This document shows positions 1 through 7,094 of a stretch of DNA of 27,706 nt, piece by piece (within the stretch, counting starts at the first letter, position 1; every line of letters begins with the position of its first letter). Origin of the DNA: CAZEER01 sp964586315. GTDB lineage: Bacteria; Fidelibacterota; Marinisomatia; Marinisomatales; UBA1611. The notes beneath the pieces were generated by a model. That model did no database searches. It was given only the letters and a program-made list of their open reading frames with translations, and was not told the origin of the DNA. The position numbers were made by a program, and so were the translations under genes. The stretch spans positions 1 to 27,706 of the forward strand of contig CAZPHE010000026.1 in assembly GCA_964586315.1 (NCBI GenBank), read 5' to 3'.

Positions 1-568
1 CTATATGATTAGAGAATATGTTTTCCCTCGATATAGAGCGTATTTCACCGCTTCTAGCACCAGTGTAGTAAGCGAATCTGACAAACAGATTGAAGCGATT
101 ATCCCTTATTTCATCAAGGATTGTCTTGAGTTCAGAATCACTTAGTACTCTGCTTCTGGATTCGCCCTTGGTGTCTCCTGGAATTAGATATGCTTTTTCG
201 ACTAGGTTATTTTTAATTCCCCATTTCCAACAGAGATTAATATGCCTGATATAAATTGCTCGAGAAGTTGGATTAAGCGGAAGGGGATTACCACTTATCT
301 GAGAACTTAGAATCCTTTTGTTTAGGTCGTAGGTTGCTTTTGACCAAGAATGATTAGTCTTAAGATACCTATTAACTAGTTCTTTAAAATCTAATCTAGC
401 ATTACTTTCTACTAAACCATTTATCTCTTGTAATATATGAGTTTCAGTAAATGATTTAATCTTCTTTGCGGTACGATAATCTTTTGTTCTTAAGCTCTTT
501 GTTATTCTTTTATTGTTGGCCATTATAGAGATATACCATATGTCTCTTTTTTTATAGAGTGATGCCAT
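1..568 (-). CDS. Tyrosine recombinase / integrase, partial (N-terminal 189 codons)
   Basis: The gene starts at the ATG at 568-566 on the minus strand and runs off the window edge, so only about 189 residues are visible. The N terminus (MASLYKKRDIWYISI) resembles the arm-binding start of phage and ICE integrases. Residues about 55-125 look like a SAM-like core-binding domain. The catalytic domain begins near residue 140, with the box I pattern RFAYYTGARSGEIRSI; R172 is the expected catalytic arginine. The H-x-x-R box and the nucleophilic tyrosine lie outside the window. A purine-rich RBS (GGAA) lies just upstream of the start. The gene reads away from the tRNA-Ala fragment, as expected for an integrase next to its attachment site. 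Family assignment is firm; subfamily and element type are unknown. Confidence 0.88.
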   Translation of the reverse strand, partial: MASLYKKRDIWYISIMANNKRITKSLRTKDYRTAKKIKSFTETHILQEINGLVESNARLDFKELVNRYLKTNHSWSKATYDLNKRILSSQISGNPLPLNPTSRAIYIRHINLCWKWGIKNNLVEKAYLIPGDTKGESRSRVLSDSELKTILDEIRDNRFNLFVRFAYYTGARSGEIRSISRENIFSNHI

Positions 569-589
569 ACTAGTTCCTTTTTTATGGCA
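563..589 (-). promoter_or_regulatory. Hairpin enclosing the integrase RBS and start codon
   Basis: TGCCATA at 563-569 and TATGGCA at 583-589 are perfect 7-base inverted repeats separated by 13 bases. In the integrase mRNA the start codon lies in the 3' arm and the GGAA ribosome-binding site in the loop. Folding could limit translation, or the dyad could be a DNA operator. The function is inferred. Confidence 0.4.
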
Positions 590-590
590 G

Positions 591-611
591 GTATGCTACC
601 GTATTGCTACC
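591..611. repeat. Tandem GTAT(T)GCTACC repeat beside the attachment site
   Basis: GTATGCTACC (591-600) is followed directly by GTATTGCTACC (601-611), between the integrase start and the tRNA fragment. Short direct repeats here are a usual place for integrase arm-type or excisionase sites. Assigning that role is inference. Confidence 0.4.
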
Positions 612-623
612 ATTAAACTATTT

Positions 624-685
<62 letters not shown>

Positions 686-694
686 CATCTAATT

Positions 695-726
695 AATAAC
701 CCCGCTGATGCGGGGTTATTTTTTTT
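695..726 (+). terminator. Rho-independent terminator of the tRNA-Ala locus
   Basis: A perfect 11-bp stem, AATAACCCCGC (695-705) with GCGGGGTTATT (710-720), has a TGAT loop and is followed by a T run (721-726). It lies 10 bases after the tRNA 3' end, so it is the original terminator of the host tRNA gene. Confidence 0.92.
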
Positions 727-820
727 GTTTAAAGAAAAGATTCGAAAATAATGATAGAATAATTTAATGGAACAAAATTAAAAATTTATTGTATAACATT
801 TATAAAACGTGAGGTGACAG

Positions 821-904
821 ATGAGCACGAATGATAATAAGGTCTGGTTAGTAATCGTGCTAGTTTTTGTTATTCTTTTTATTGTGACTCCCCTAATGTG
901 TTAG
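821..904 (+). CDS. Small single-helix membrane peptide, 27 aa
   Basis: An ATG at 821 follows a strong Shine-Dalgarno (GAGGTGA, 811-817) at good spacing and opens a 27-codon frame ending in TAG at 902-904. The peptide has a short polar N terminus (MSTNDNNK) and then one hydrophobic stretch of about 18 residues rich in Val, Ile, Leu and Phe, ending TPLMC. This is the layout of a single-pass small membrane protein. I do not recognise a family. The strong RBS and membrane-helix composition argue for a real gene. A second tiny membrane peptide of similar design lies at 10061. It is the first host-side frame after the integrated element. Confidence 0.5.
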   Translation: MSTNDNKVWLVIVLVFVILFIVTPLMC

Positions 905-920
905 CTAATCAACCTCGAAT

Positions 921-982
921 AATTAGTGGGTAGTTTATACCAATTGATTTTATGATCTATTATTTCAAACTACCTACTAATT
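921..982. repeat. 16-bp near-perfect inverted repeat with 30-base spacer
   Basis: AATTAGTGGGTAGTTT (921-936) and AAACTACCTACTAATT (967-982) pair over 16 positions with one G/A difference. No T run follows, so it is not a standard intrinsic terminator. It lies between the 27-aa frame and the cobalamin-binding gene. The core GGGTAGTT recurs elsewhere, at 3200-3207 (reverse strand) and 16114-16121. Confidence 0.65.
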
Positions 983-1030
983 ACAATATTACTTATATAT
1001 TTAATCATTCTTTAGTCGTGATTATTTTTT

Positions 1031-1048
1031 GGATGGTGGGTAGATTGT
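1031..1048 (+). promoter_or_regulatory. GGATGNNNGGTARATT element, candidate leaderless promoter
   Basis: GGATGGTGGGTAGATTGT follows a T run and ends three bases before the ATG at 1052. The TAGATT hexamer (1041-1046) could be a -10 box, which would place transcription start at or next to the start codon. It resembles the elements at 2008, 3339, 11532 and 12279. The promoter role is inference. Confidence 0.4.
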
Positions 1049-1051
1049 TAT

Positions 1052-1963
1052 ATGAGGATAATCTCATTAATATCAAGTGCAACAGAAATTGTAAGCAGTC
1101 TCGGATGTTCTGAAATGCTAGTAGGTATATCTCATGAATGTGATTACCCTGAAAGCATACGACACTTACCCGTATGTTCTGAGCCAAAATTTAATGTGGA
1201 TGGAAGTAGTATTGATGTTGATAAAAATATTAAATCCTTATTGCAAGATGCATTGTCAATTTATAGAATAAATGAGAAGCTTATATCTGAATTAAACCCA
1301 GATATAATTATTACACAATCTCAATGTGATGTATGTGCAGTCAATTTAAATGATGTTCAAAATTCTTTGAATAACAATCTTGGAATCAGTCCTATAATAA
1401 TCTCTCTTGAGCCGAAAAATTTGCATGATATTTGGATAAATATCAAAACTGTTGCTTCAAAATTGAATAAATATAATCAGGCGAATGAAATGATAAATAA
1501 TTTTAAAAAAGAGATAATTAAAATCAAAAATAGGAATATGAGTCAAATAAAAAAAAGGATTGCCTGCATAGAATGGATTGAACCTTTGATGTTTGCTGGA
1601 AATTGGGTACCTGAAATAGTTGATATTGTTGGAGGGAATGACTTATTTGGTTTAATGGGTCAACATTCTTTATGGGCCGAATACCAAACTTTATTTGATG
1701 AAAATCCTGATAAAATTATCTTTATGCCATGTGGGTATGGAATAAATAAGACACAAATTGAAATTGAAAAATTATTCAAATTGGGAGAATGGAACGAACT
1801 TAGAGCGGTTAATTCAGGTGATATATATATATCAGATGGGAGTCAATATTTCAACCGCCCTGGACCACGAATATTAGATAGTATAAAGATTATGGATGAA
1901 ATTATTAATGATCAAAACTTGTATGGGTTTCTTGGTAAGGGGTGGAAAAAGAATGATGAATGA
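1052..1963 (+). CDS. Cytosolic BtuF-like cobalamin-binding protein
   Basis: This 303-aa protein belongs to the periplasmic-binding-protein fold family of BtuF and FhuD (COG0614). Family hallmarks are the N-terminal strand RIISLISSATEIVSSLG, then GISHECDYP and the TQSQCDVCAV segment, and a C-terminal NRPGPRILDSIKIM helix. It has no signal peptide or lipobox, unlike true ABC-transporter binding proteins. It therefore matches the soluble, stand-alone branch usually annotated as cobalamin-binding protein, and no permease or ATPase gene is adjacent. Its natural ligand is not shown by the sequence; corrinoid binding is inferred from the family. The ATG at 1052 is the only good start. There is no Shine-Dalgarno, but a recurring GGATG-type element abuts the start. 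The 2OG oxygenase follows 65 bases downstream. Confidence 0.78.
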   Translation: MRIISLISSATEIVSSLGCSEMLVGISHECDYPESIRHLPVCSEPKFNVDGSSIDVDKNIKSLLQDALSIYRINEKLISELNPDIIITQSQCDVCAVNLNDVQNSLNNNLGISPIIISLEPKNLHDIWINIKTVASKLNKYNQANEMINNFKKEIIKIKNRNMSQIKKRIACIEWIEPLMFAGNWVPEIVDIVGGNDLFGLMGQHSLWAEYQTLFDENPDKIIFMPCGYGINKTQIEIEKLFKLGEWNELRAVNSGDIYISDGSQYFNRPGPRILDSIKIMDEIINDQNLYGFLGKGWKKNDE

Positions 1964-2007
1964 TTATCACATATTTAAGTGTTATATAAGTAGTTTATAT
2001 TTATAAA

Positions 2008-2025
2008 GGATGCAGGGTAAATACT
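2008..2025 (+). promoter_or_regulatory. GGATGNNNGGTARATT element, candidate leaderless promoter
   Basis: GGATGCAGGGTAAATACT ends three bases before the ATG at 2029. Its TAAATA hexamer (2018-2023) is five bases from the ATG, the same spacing as at 1041 and 11538. The promoter role is inference from this constant spacing. Confidence 0.4.
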
Positions 2026-2028
2026 AGC

Positions 2029-3024
2029 ATGAACAACTTAAAAGTCAAAAATGCAAATTTCAATGATATTCCAATTATTGATATTGGTCCATTATATAAT
2101 GCAAATTATGAAAATAAAGAAATACATAAAATTGGAAAAATAATTAAAGACTCTTGTAAAGAATTTGGTTTTTTTTATATAAAAAATCACCAAATATCTC
2201 AAAATCATATTGATTCTCTAATCCCATTAATGCGGAAATTTTTCAAACTTCCTTTAGAAGAAAAAAACAAAATAAATATTAAAAATTCAAAAATATTTAG
2301 AGGATATACTCCCTTGGGTCAAGAGTTAACCAATGGGAAGTATGATTGGCATGAATGTGTGGATTTTGGACTTGACTTTGGAATTAAAGGGCAATGTGAT
2401 GCAATCTACAAAAAACAGTTATTAGGTCCTAATCAATGGCCAGAAACCCCGTATAGTTTAAAAATAATTTTAAAAAAACACTGGGATCTTATGATTTATC
2501 TAGGCAGAATAATTACCCAAGGATTGGCATTGAGCCTAGAAATTCCAAAAGATTATTTTTCACCCTATATGAACAAATCACATTGTTATATGAGATTGTC
2601 ACATTATCCTCCATTAAAATGCCATCAGGAAAATAAAGGCATTGAAGGAATTGGACCTCATATTGATTATGGCTTTATAACAATCTTATTCCAAGATGAA
2701 ATTGGTGGTTTAGAAATAAAAAATTCTAAAAATAAATGGATTAGTGCTCCAATAATTCCAGGTACATTTTTAATTAATATCGGCCATATGATTCAACGAT
2801 GGACTAATAATTATTACAAAGCAACTATTCATCGTGTTATTCAACCAAATAAAAAAGAAGGGCGATATTCTCTTCCATTCTTTTTTGAACCCAACTTTGA
2901 TACCATAGTGACTCCAATAAAAAAATTTTGTGGAAAAGATAAACAAGCATGTTATAAACCTATTCATTTTGGAAATTATCTTAAACGTACTTTTAAAAAT
3001 AGTTATTCCTCTATAGTTAAATAA
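2029..3024 (+). CDS. Isopenicillin-N-synthase-like 2OG-Fe(II) oxygenase
   Basis: The 331-aa protein has the two-domain layout of the IPNS/plant-type non-haem iron dioxygenases. An N-terminal DIOX_N domain (about residues 13-130) includes IPIIDIGPLY and EFGFFYIKNH. The 2OG-FeII_Oxy jelly roll covers about 185-290. The iron ligands are visible as H211-x-D213 (GPHIDYG) and H268 (TIHRV), and the 2-oxoglutarate-binding pair is R279-Y-S281 (GRYSLPFF). The active site looks complete, so it should couple 2-oxoglutarate decarboxylation to oxidation of an unknown small substrate. No pathway genes flank it; the upstream neighbour is a cobalamin-binding protein, which gives no clear hint. Length is normal for the family. 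Confidence 0.88.
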   Translation: MNNLKVKNANFNDIPIIDIGPLYNANYENKEIHKIGKIIKDSCKEFGFFYIKNHQISQNHIDSLIPLMRKFFKLPLEEKNKINIKNSKIFRGYTPLGQELTNGKYDWHECVDFGLDFGIKGQCDAIYKKQLLGPNQWPETPYSLKIILKKHWDLMIYLGRIITQGLALSLEIPKDYFSPYMNKSHCYMRLSHYPPLKCHQENKGIEGIGPHIDYGFITILFQDEIGGLEIKNSKNKWISAPIIPGTFLINIGHMIQRWTNNYYKATIHRVIQPNKKEGRYSLPFFFEPNFDTIVTPIKKFCGKDKQACYKPIHFGNYLKRTFKNSYSSIVK

Positions 3025-3414
3025 TAAGATTGTTAGAAATGATTATTAATATAGGAAAATTGCATACTATAAATCCTTTCTTAGATAACCCTATATCAAT
3101 ATTTGATATGGTATTCTTGGAATTTTGAGAATTTTCTATATTTATAAGATCAGGTGAAGTGCTTTAGGATGTTTCATTATTGGATTTAAAATATATTCAA
3201 CTACCCATTCATCATTTTTTGAGATTTTTTATAGATTGTATATTTATTTTTCCCCAGAATTAGTAAATAATTATTTTTATGTTATAGATTTTTTATTTCT
3301 TGAGATATAAAATATTTTTCCTGAATTTATTTGTATAGGGATGATAGATAAATTTTATAAGATTATAAAATATATTCAATTTGGGATGATGGTAATTTAA
3401 ATTTTAGAAAAATA
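3025..3414. other. 390-base AT-rich intergenic region with repeated short motifs
   Basis: No convincing reading frame is seen on either strand. The region holds two same-strand copies of the GGATGAT-GGTAAT-type element (3339-3356 and 3384-3398), a reverse-strand copy of the related core (3198-3220, reading AAATGATGAATGGGTAGTTG on the minus strand), and a 13-base direct repeat AAAATATATTCAA at 3188-3200 and 3367-3379. It may be a promoter region for the membrane protein at 3415, or degenerate repeat debris. Confidence 0.5.
3339..3356 (+). promoter_or_regulatory. GGATGATAGATAAATTTT element
   Basis: This 18-base copy differs from the 12279-12296 copy at one position. It lies 58 bases before the ATG at 3415. 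It is a candidate promoter or regulator site; the function is inferred only from recurrence upstream of genes. Confidence 0.4.
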
Positions 3415-4167
3415 ATGCATAAGATAAATAAGTACGATAAAAAGGAAAATCCTTTATTAAGTATAATTTTTAATATTTTAATTCCTGTTATTTTATTGAA
3501 AAATGGTACGAAATGGATAGAGAAGATCTTAGGTGATAATAGCAATAATTGGCCTATTGATAGTATTAATATTCCATCTTTTGTGTTTTTTATTGCACTA
3601 ATTTTTCCATTTATATATTTTCTGTATGATTTACTAAATCGGAAAAATATCAATCTAATTTCTATATTGGGTTTTGTTAATGTCTTATTAAATGGTGGTA
3701 TTGGAATTTTTGGTTCAAGTTTAGGGCTTACAAAAAATTGGTTTATAATTAAAGAAGGTTCACTACCTCTTATAATTGGAATTTTATTGTTTGCTACTAG
3801 TAAATATAAAAAACAATCCTTTAATAGTATTTTACTTAACGGTGCAATATTTGATTTACAGAAAATTAAAACATCTATAATAGAGGAGAGACAAAGTGAA
3901 TTTGATGACATTCTAAAAAAAGCAGGATATTATCTTATTGCTGGTTTTTTTATCAGTTCTATAATTCAATTTATTTTAGCCTCTTTTATTGTGGTATCTG
4001 AACCAGGCCAACCTAGTTTTAATGAGCAAGTTTCAACAATGACATGGGTTAGTTATTTAGCAGTTTTGGTTCCCACTATTTTACTCGTTGGTAAGGGTTA
4101 TCTGGGGTTAATATCAGATCTAGAAAAGATTACTTCTTTAAAAAAAGAAGATTTCTTAAAAACATAA
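3415..4167 (+). CDS. VC0807-type multi-pass membrane protein of unknown function
   Basis: The 250-aa protein has about six predicted transmembrane helices, near residues 14-29, 53-72, 80-100, 114-129, 171-193 and 209-226. The pattern NPLLSIIFNILIPVILL, then FPFIYFLYDLLNRKNIN, then SILGFVNVLLNGGIGIF and WFIIKEGSLPLIIG matches what I recall of the VC0807 family of inner-membrane proteins. That family has no assigned function. A charged loop at about 147-170 separates the first four helices from the last two. No partner is evident; the next gene starts 30 bases downstream and encodes a secreted phosphatase-like protein. The family call is from memory and should be searched. Confidence 0.65.
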   Translation: MHKINKYDKKENPLLSIIFNILIPVILLKNGTKWIEKILGDNSNNWPIDSINIPSFVFFIALIFPFIYFLYDLLNRKNINLISILGFVNVLLNGGIGIFGSSLGLTKNWFIIKEGSLPLIIGILLFATSKYKKQSFNSILLNGAIFDLQKIKTSIIEERQSEFDDILKKAGYYLIAGFFISSIIQFILASFIVVSEPGQPSFNEQVSTMTWVSYLAVLVPTILLVGKGYLGLISDLEKITSLKKEDFLKT

Positions 4168-4197
4168 ATCTTATTTGGAATATATAGCAAATTGACA

Positions 4198-6636
4198 ATG
4201 AGTTATTTTTTTTATGTAATCAAAAGTCAATTTCATTATGTAAAACATGCTTGTATATTTTTTATTATTTTTTGTTTTTTTGATTTTTTACTTTGCCAAA
4301 CTTTTAATGTAAAACCTTATTTACAAAATATAGATCCCACTTCAGTACATATTATGTGGGAAACTCATTCTCAAGATGAATCAACCCTTAAATGGGGTCA
4401 AAATTTGGATTTAGAATTTGAATTAGATGCAGATGTAAACCATCATACAAATAATTATTATATACATCATGCTCACATAATAGATTTAACTCCAGGAACA
4501 AAATATTTTTATAAATGCATTACTGGATCATTAGAGTCTGAAATATTTGATTTTGTAACTCCAGCAACTTCCGAGTCTGAATCATCCTTGACTTTAATAG
4601 CAATGAGTGATATGCAAAAAGATTGGAATAATTACAATAAATTTCAGGAGATAATTAATCAAGGAATAATCAATTATTTTGTGGAAAATAATTTTTCTGA
4701 ATTATCTGATGAATTAGATTTAATTATGATCCCTGGCGATTTAGTTGATAATGGTCTAAATCATAATGAATGGAGTGAACATTTTTTTGGTCCATCTGAA
4801 CCACTGTTCTCTTATGTCCCTATATATCCAGTATTAGGCAATCATGAAAATAATTCATCATATTTTTTTTCCTATTTTAATCTTCCTGATAATGGAACAA
4901 ATGGATATGAAGAACATTGGTGGTGGACGGACTTTTCTAATGTACGTATTATAGGTTTAAACTCGAACTGGGATTACCAATTATCAATCCAACTGGATTG
5001 GTTGCAAGATGTTTTAGAGGAGACCTGCGCTGATTCGAATATAGATTTTGTATTTGCTCAATTACATCATCCTCATAAATCAGAGTTATGGACACCTGGA
5101 GAAACTAGTTTTACTGGTGATGTGGTAAATTTATTGGAACAGTTTACAACCAATTGTGGTAAACCTAGTATCCATTTCTTTGGTCATACTCATGGCTATT
5201 CAAGGGGACAATCAATTAATCATACACATGCAATGGTAAATGTGGCAACTGCTGGTGGAGCAATAGATTATTGGGGCGAATATCCACAACAAGATTATGC
5301 TGAATTTTCTGTTACACAAGATGAATGGGGATTTGTCATTGTTAATGTTGAAGCAGGAACGAATCCTCAGTTTACTCTGAAACGAATTAGCCGAGGTGAT
5401 GATTTTATCTCAATGGATAATATAATAACTGATGAATTCACTATTAGAATGAATAACGTTATGCCTGATAGGCCAAGTGTAATATATCCAATAGACATTG
5501 AAATTTCACCAGATTCAGTATGGCTCTGGGCAAATCCGTTTTCAGATGTAGATAATGATATGCATGGATTTTCGCAGTGGCAGGTTTCTACAAATTGTAA
5601 TGATTTCACTTTACCTATAATAGATATCTTTGAATCACACGAAAATTGGTATTATAATAACAATTTACAGGAAAATAATAGCTTAATTAATGAACAAATT
5701 ATTGGATTAGAGGGAGAAACAGATTATTGCTGGAGAGTAAGATACAGAGATAAGGGTCTTAAATGGAGCCAGTGGTCCCCGCATGCATTGTTTACTACGG
5801 GTGAATCTCTGTATTCTCCAAATTTATTATTAAATCCTGGAGCTGAAGATGGAATATCAGGATGGACAATTCAAGAAGGAGTATTTGAATCTTTAGAAGC
5901 TACAGAATGCAATGGTATATCACCATATTCAGGTCAATATTATTTTTGTGTTGGTGGACTATGTATAGAAAGTCAATATGCTGAAGTTTCTCAAATTATT
6001 GATGTTTCTGAATATTCGGACTGTATAGATGATTCGTTAGCATCAGTCCAATTTGGAGGTTTTCTTTCTAATTGGAGTGGATGGGACCAACCTGAAATGT
6101 ATATCGAATTTTTAGATGTTAATGGTTCCGTTTTAGATACAAGTGCAACCCAATCAACATTAAACAACTATTGGACTAGTTTCGATACTCTATTCAGTAT
6201 TCCCGTTTTAACTCATGAAATAAAATTTGTATTAATGGGAACAAGAAATGGTGGTCAGGATAATGATAGCTATTTTGACAATTTATTTTTAAGGGTATTA
6301 AAAGATATAAACTGTGAATATTCAACTAGCACTTTAAATGATAAGATAAATTTTGCTGAACAATTTCAACTAAAAGAAAACTATCCGAACCCATTTAATC
6401 TTTCAACAAATATAGTTTATTATTTGAATGAAAATTCTTATATAGAGATAATTATTTATGATATTAATGGAATTAAAATAAAACGTTTGATATCAGATAA
6501 TCAGAATTCAGGTTCATACTCCATTAAATGGGATGGAATAAATTATTTAGGCAATCCTGTATCATCTGGAGTGTATTTTTATACTATGATAGCTAAAAAC
6601 TTTAGGGAATCAAAGAAGATGATTTTAATGAAATAA
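4198..6636 (+). CDS. Secreted purple-acid-phosphatase-like metallophosphoesterase with T9SS sorting domain
   Basis: A protein of 812 aa from the ATG at 4198 (a TTG at 4192 in frame is less likely). An N-terminal hydrophobic signal (about residues 18-33) precedes a fibronectin-III-like purple-acid-phosphatase N domain (NVKPYLQNIDPTSVHIMWET). The calcineurin-like phosphoesterase domain spans about 130-390, with motifs SDMQ (137-140), GDLVDNG (180-186), GNHEN (214-218), HHPH (290-293) and GHTHG (329-333). The first motif normally reads D-x-H, but here the histidine is glutamine. A second FN3-like segment follows (about 425-535), then a carbohydrate-binding-like jelly roll beginning LLLNPGAEDGISGWT (about 543-700). 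The last 85 residues (ENYPNPFN onward, ending KKMILMK) are a type IX secretion C-terminal sorting domain. It should be exported across the outer membrane and may release phosphate from organic esters outside the cell; the substrate is unknown. Confidence 0.88.
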   Translation: MSYFFYVIKSQFHYVKHACIFFIIFCFFDFLLCQTFNVKPYLQNIDPTSVHIMWETHSQDESTLKWGQNLDLEFELDADVNHHTNNYYIHHAHIIDLTPGTKYFYKCITGSLESEIFDFVTPATSESESSLTLIAMSDMQKDWNNYNKFQEIINQGIINYFVENNFSELSDELDLIMIPGDLVDNGLNHNEWSEHFFGPSEPLFSYVPIYPVLGNHENNSSYFFSYFNLPDNGTNGYEEHWWWTDFSNVRIIGLNSNWDYQLSIQLDWLQDVLEETCADSNIDFVFAQLHHPHKSELWTPGETSFTGDVVNLLEQFTTNCGKPSIHFFGHTHGYSRGQSINHTHAMVNVATAGGAIDYWGEYPQQDYAEFSVTQDEWGFVIVNVEAGTNPQFTLKRISRGDDFISMDNIITDEFTIRMNNVMPDRPSVIYPIDIEISPDSVWLWANPFSDVDNDMHGFSQWQVSTNCNDFTLPIIDIFESHENWYYNNNLQENNSLINEQIIGLEGETDYCWRVRYRDKGLKWSQWSPHALFTTGESLYSPNLLLNPGAEDGISGWTIQEGVFESLEATECNGISPYSGQYYFCVGGLCIESQYAEVSQIIDVSEYSDCIDDSLASVQFGGFLSNWSGWDQPEMYIEFLDVNGSVLDTSATQSTLNNYWTSFDTLFSIPVLTHEIKFVLMGTRNGGQDNDSYFDNLFLRVLKDINCEYSTSTLNDKINFAEQFQLKENYPNPFNLSTNIVYYLNENSYIEIIIYDINGIKIKRLISDNQNSGSYSIKWDGINYLGNPVSSGVYFYTMIAKNFRESKKMILMK

Positions 6637-6690
6637 CAATGGAATTTTATAAATAATTTCTTTTCATATTGCTATTTATTGTTGTTCTAT

Positions 6691-6711
6691 TGGTAGATTT
6701 TATTTAAGGAA
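6691..6711 (+). promoter_or_regulatory. TGGTAGATTTT element and AAGGAA ribosome-binding site
   Basis: TGGTAGATTTT (6691-6701) is a partial match to the recurring GGTARATTTT element, with TAGATT as a possible -10. AAGGAA (6706-6711) is a plausible but distant Shine-Dalgarno for the ATG at 6726. Confidence 0.3.
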
Positions 6712-6725
6712 AATATGATTATTTA

Positions 6726-7094
6726 ATGCCTAAGAAAATAAAATCACCAAAGATTATTCAACCGGCAGGTAACAAACCTAAAATTATCAAAGAATATATA
6801 GGTTTAATAAATTCTGATACGAATGATATAAGTATTGCACATATGCATTCTCCTCAAGGGTGGGAAGAGCCAGGACAAAAACCAGAATTTGATGAATACA
6901 CTCTAGTACTTAATGGTTGTCTAAAAGTAGAAACAAAACAAGGAAACTTCTTTGTTAAATCCGGTGAAGCAATTATTACTTATGCAGGTGAATGGATACG
7001 TTATAGCACTCCTGATAAATCTGGTGCTCAATACATAGCAGTATGTATTCCAGCATTTAATCCTGATAGGGTTAATAGGGACGTGGTTAAGTAA
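6726..7094 (+). CDS. Single-domain cupin protein
   Basis: A 122-aa protein forming one cupin beta-barrel. Cupin motif 1 is seen in IAHMHSPQGW followed by PEFDEYTLVLNG: H39 and H41, with an acidic residue near 54-57. Motif 2 is visible as the KSGEAIITYAGEWIRY strand pair, but the histidine normally ending G-x5-P-x-G-x2-H is replaced (Ile92). One metal ligand is thus missing or supplied from elsewhere, as in some EutQ-like or sensory cupins. The stop codon TAA (7092-7094) overlaps the ATG of the next gene (TAATG), so the cupin and the lipoprotein hydrolase are probably translated together. The substrate is unknown. Confidence 0.78.
   Translation: MPKKIKSPKIIQPAGNKPKIIKEYIGLINSDTNDISIAHMHSPQGWEEPGQKPEFDEYTLVLNGCLKVETKQGNFFVKSGEAIITYAGEWIRYSTPDKSGAQYIAVCIPAFNPDRVNRDVVK

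Noticed and set aside
3363..3911. 182-codon minus-strand frame
   Set aside because: It lies mostly opposite the membrane-protein gene at 3415, whose helix pattern and family match are clear; the reverse frame has no coherent features.
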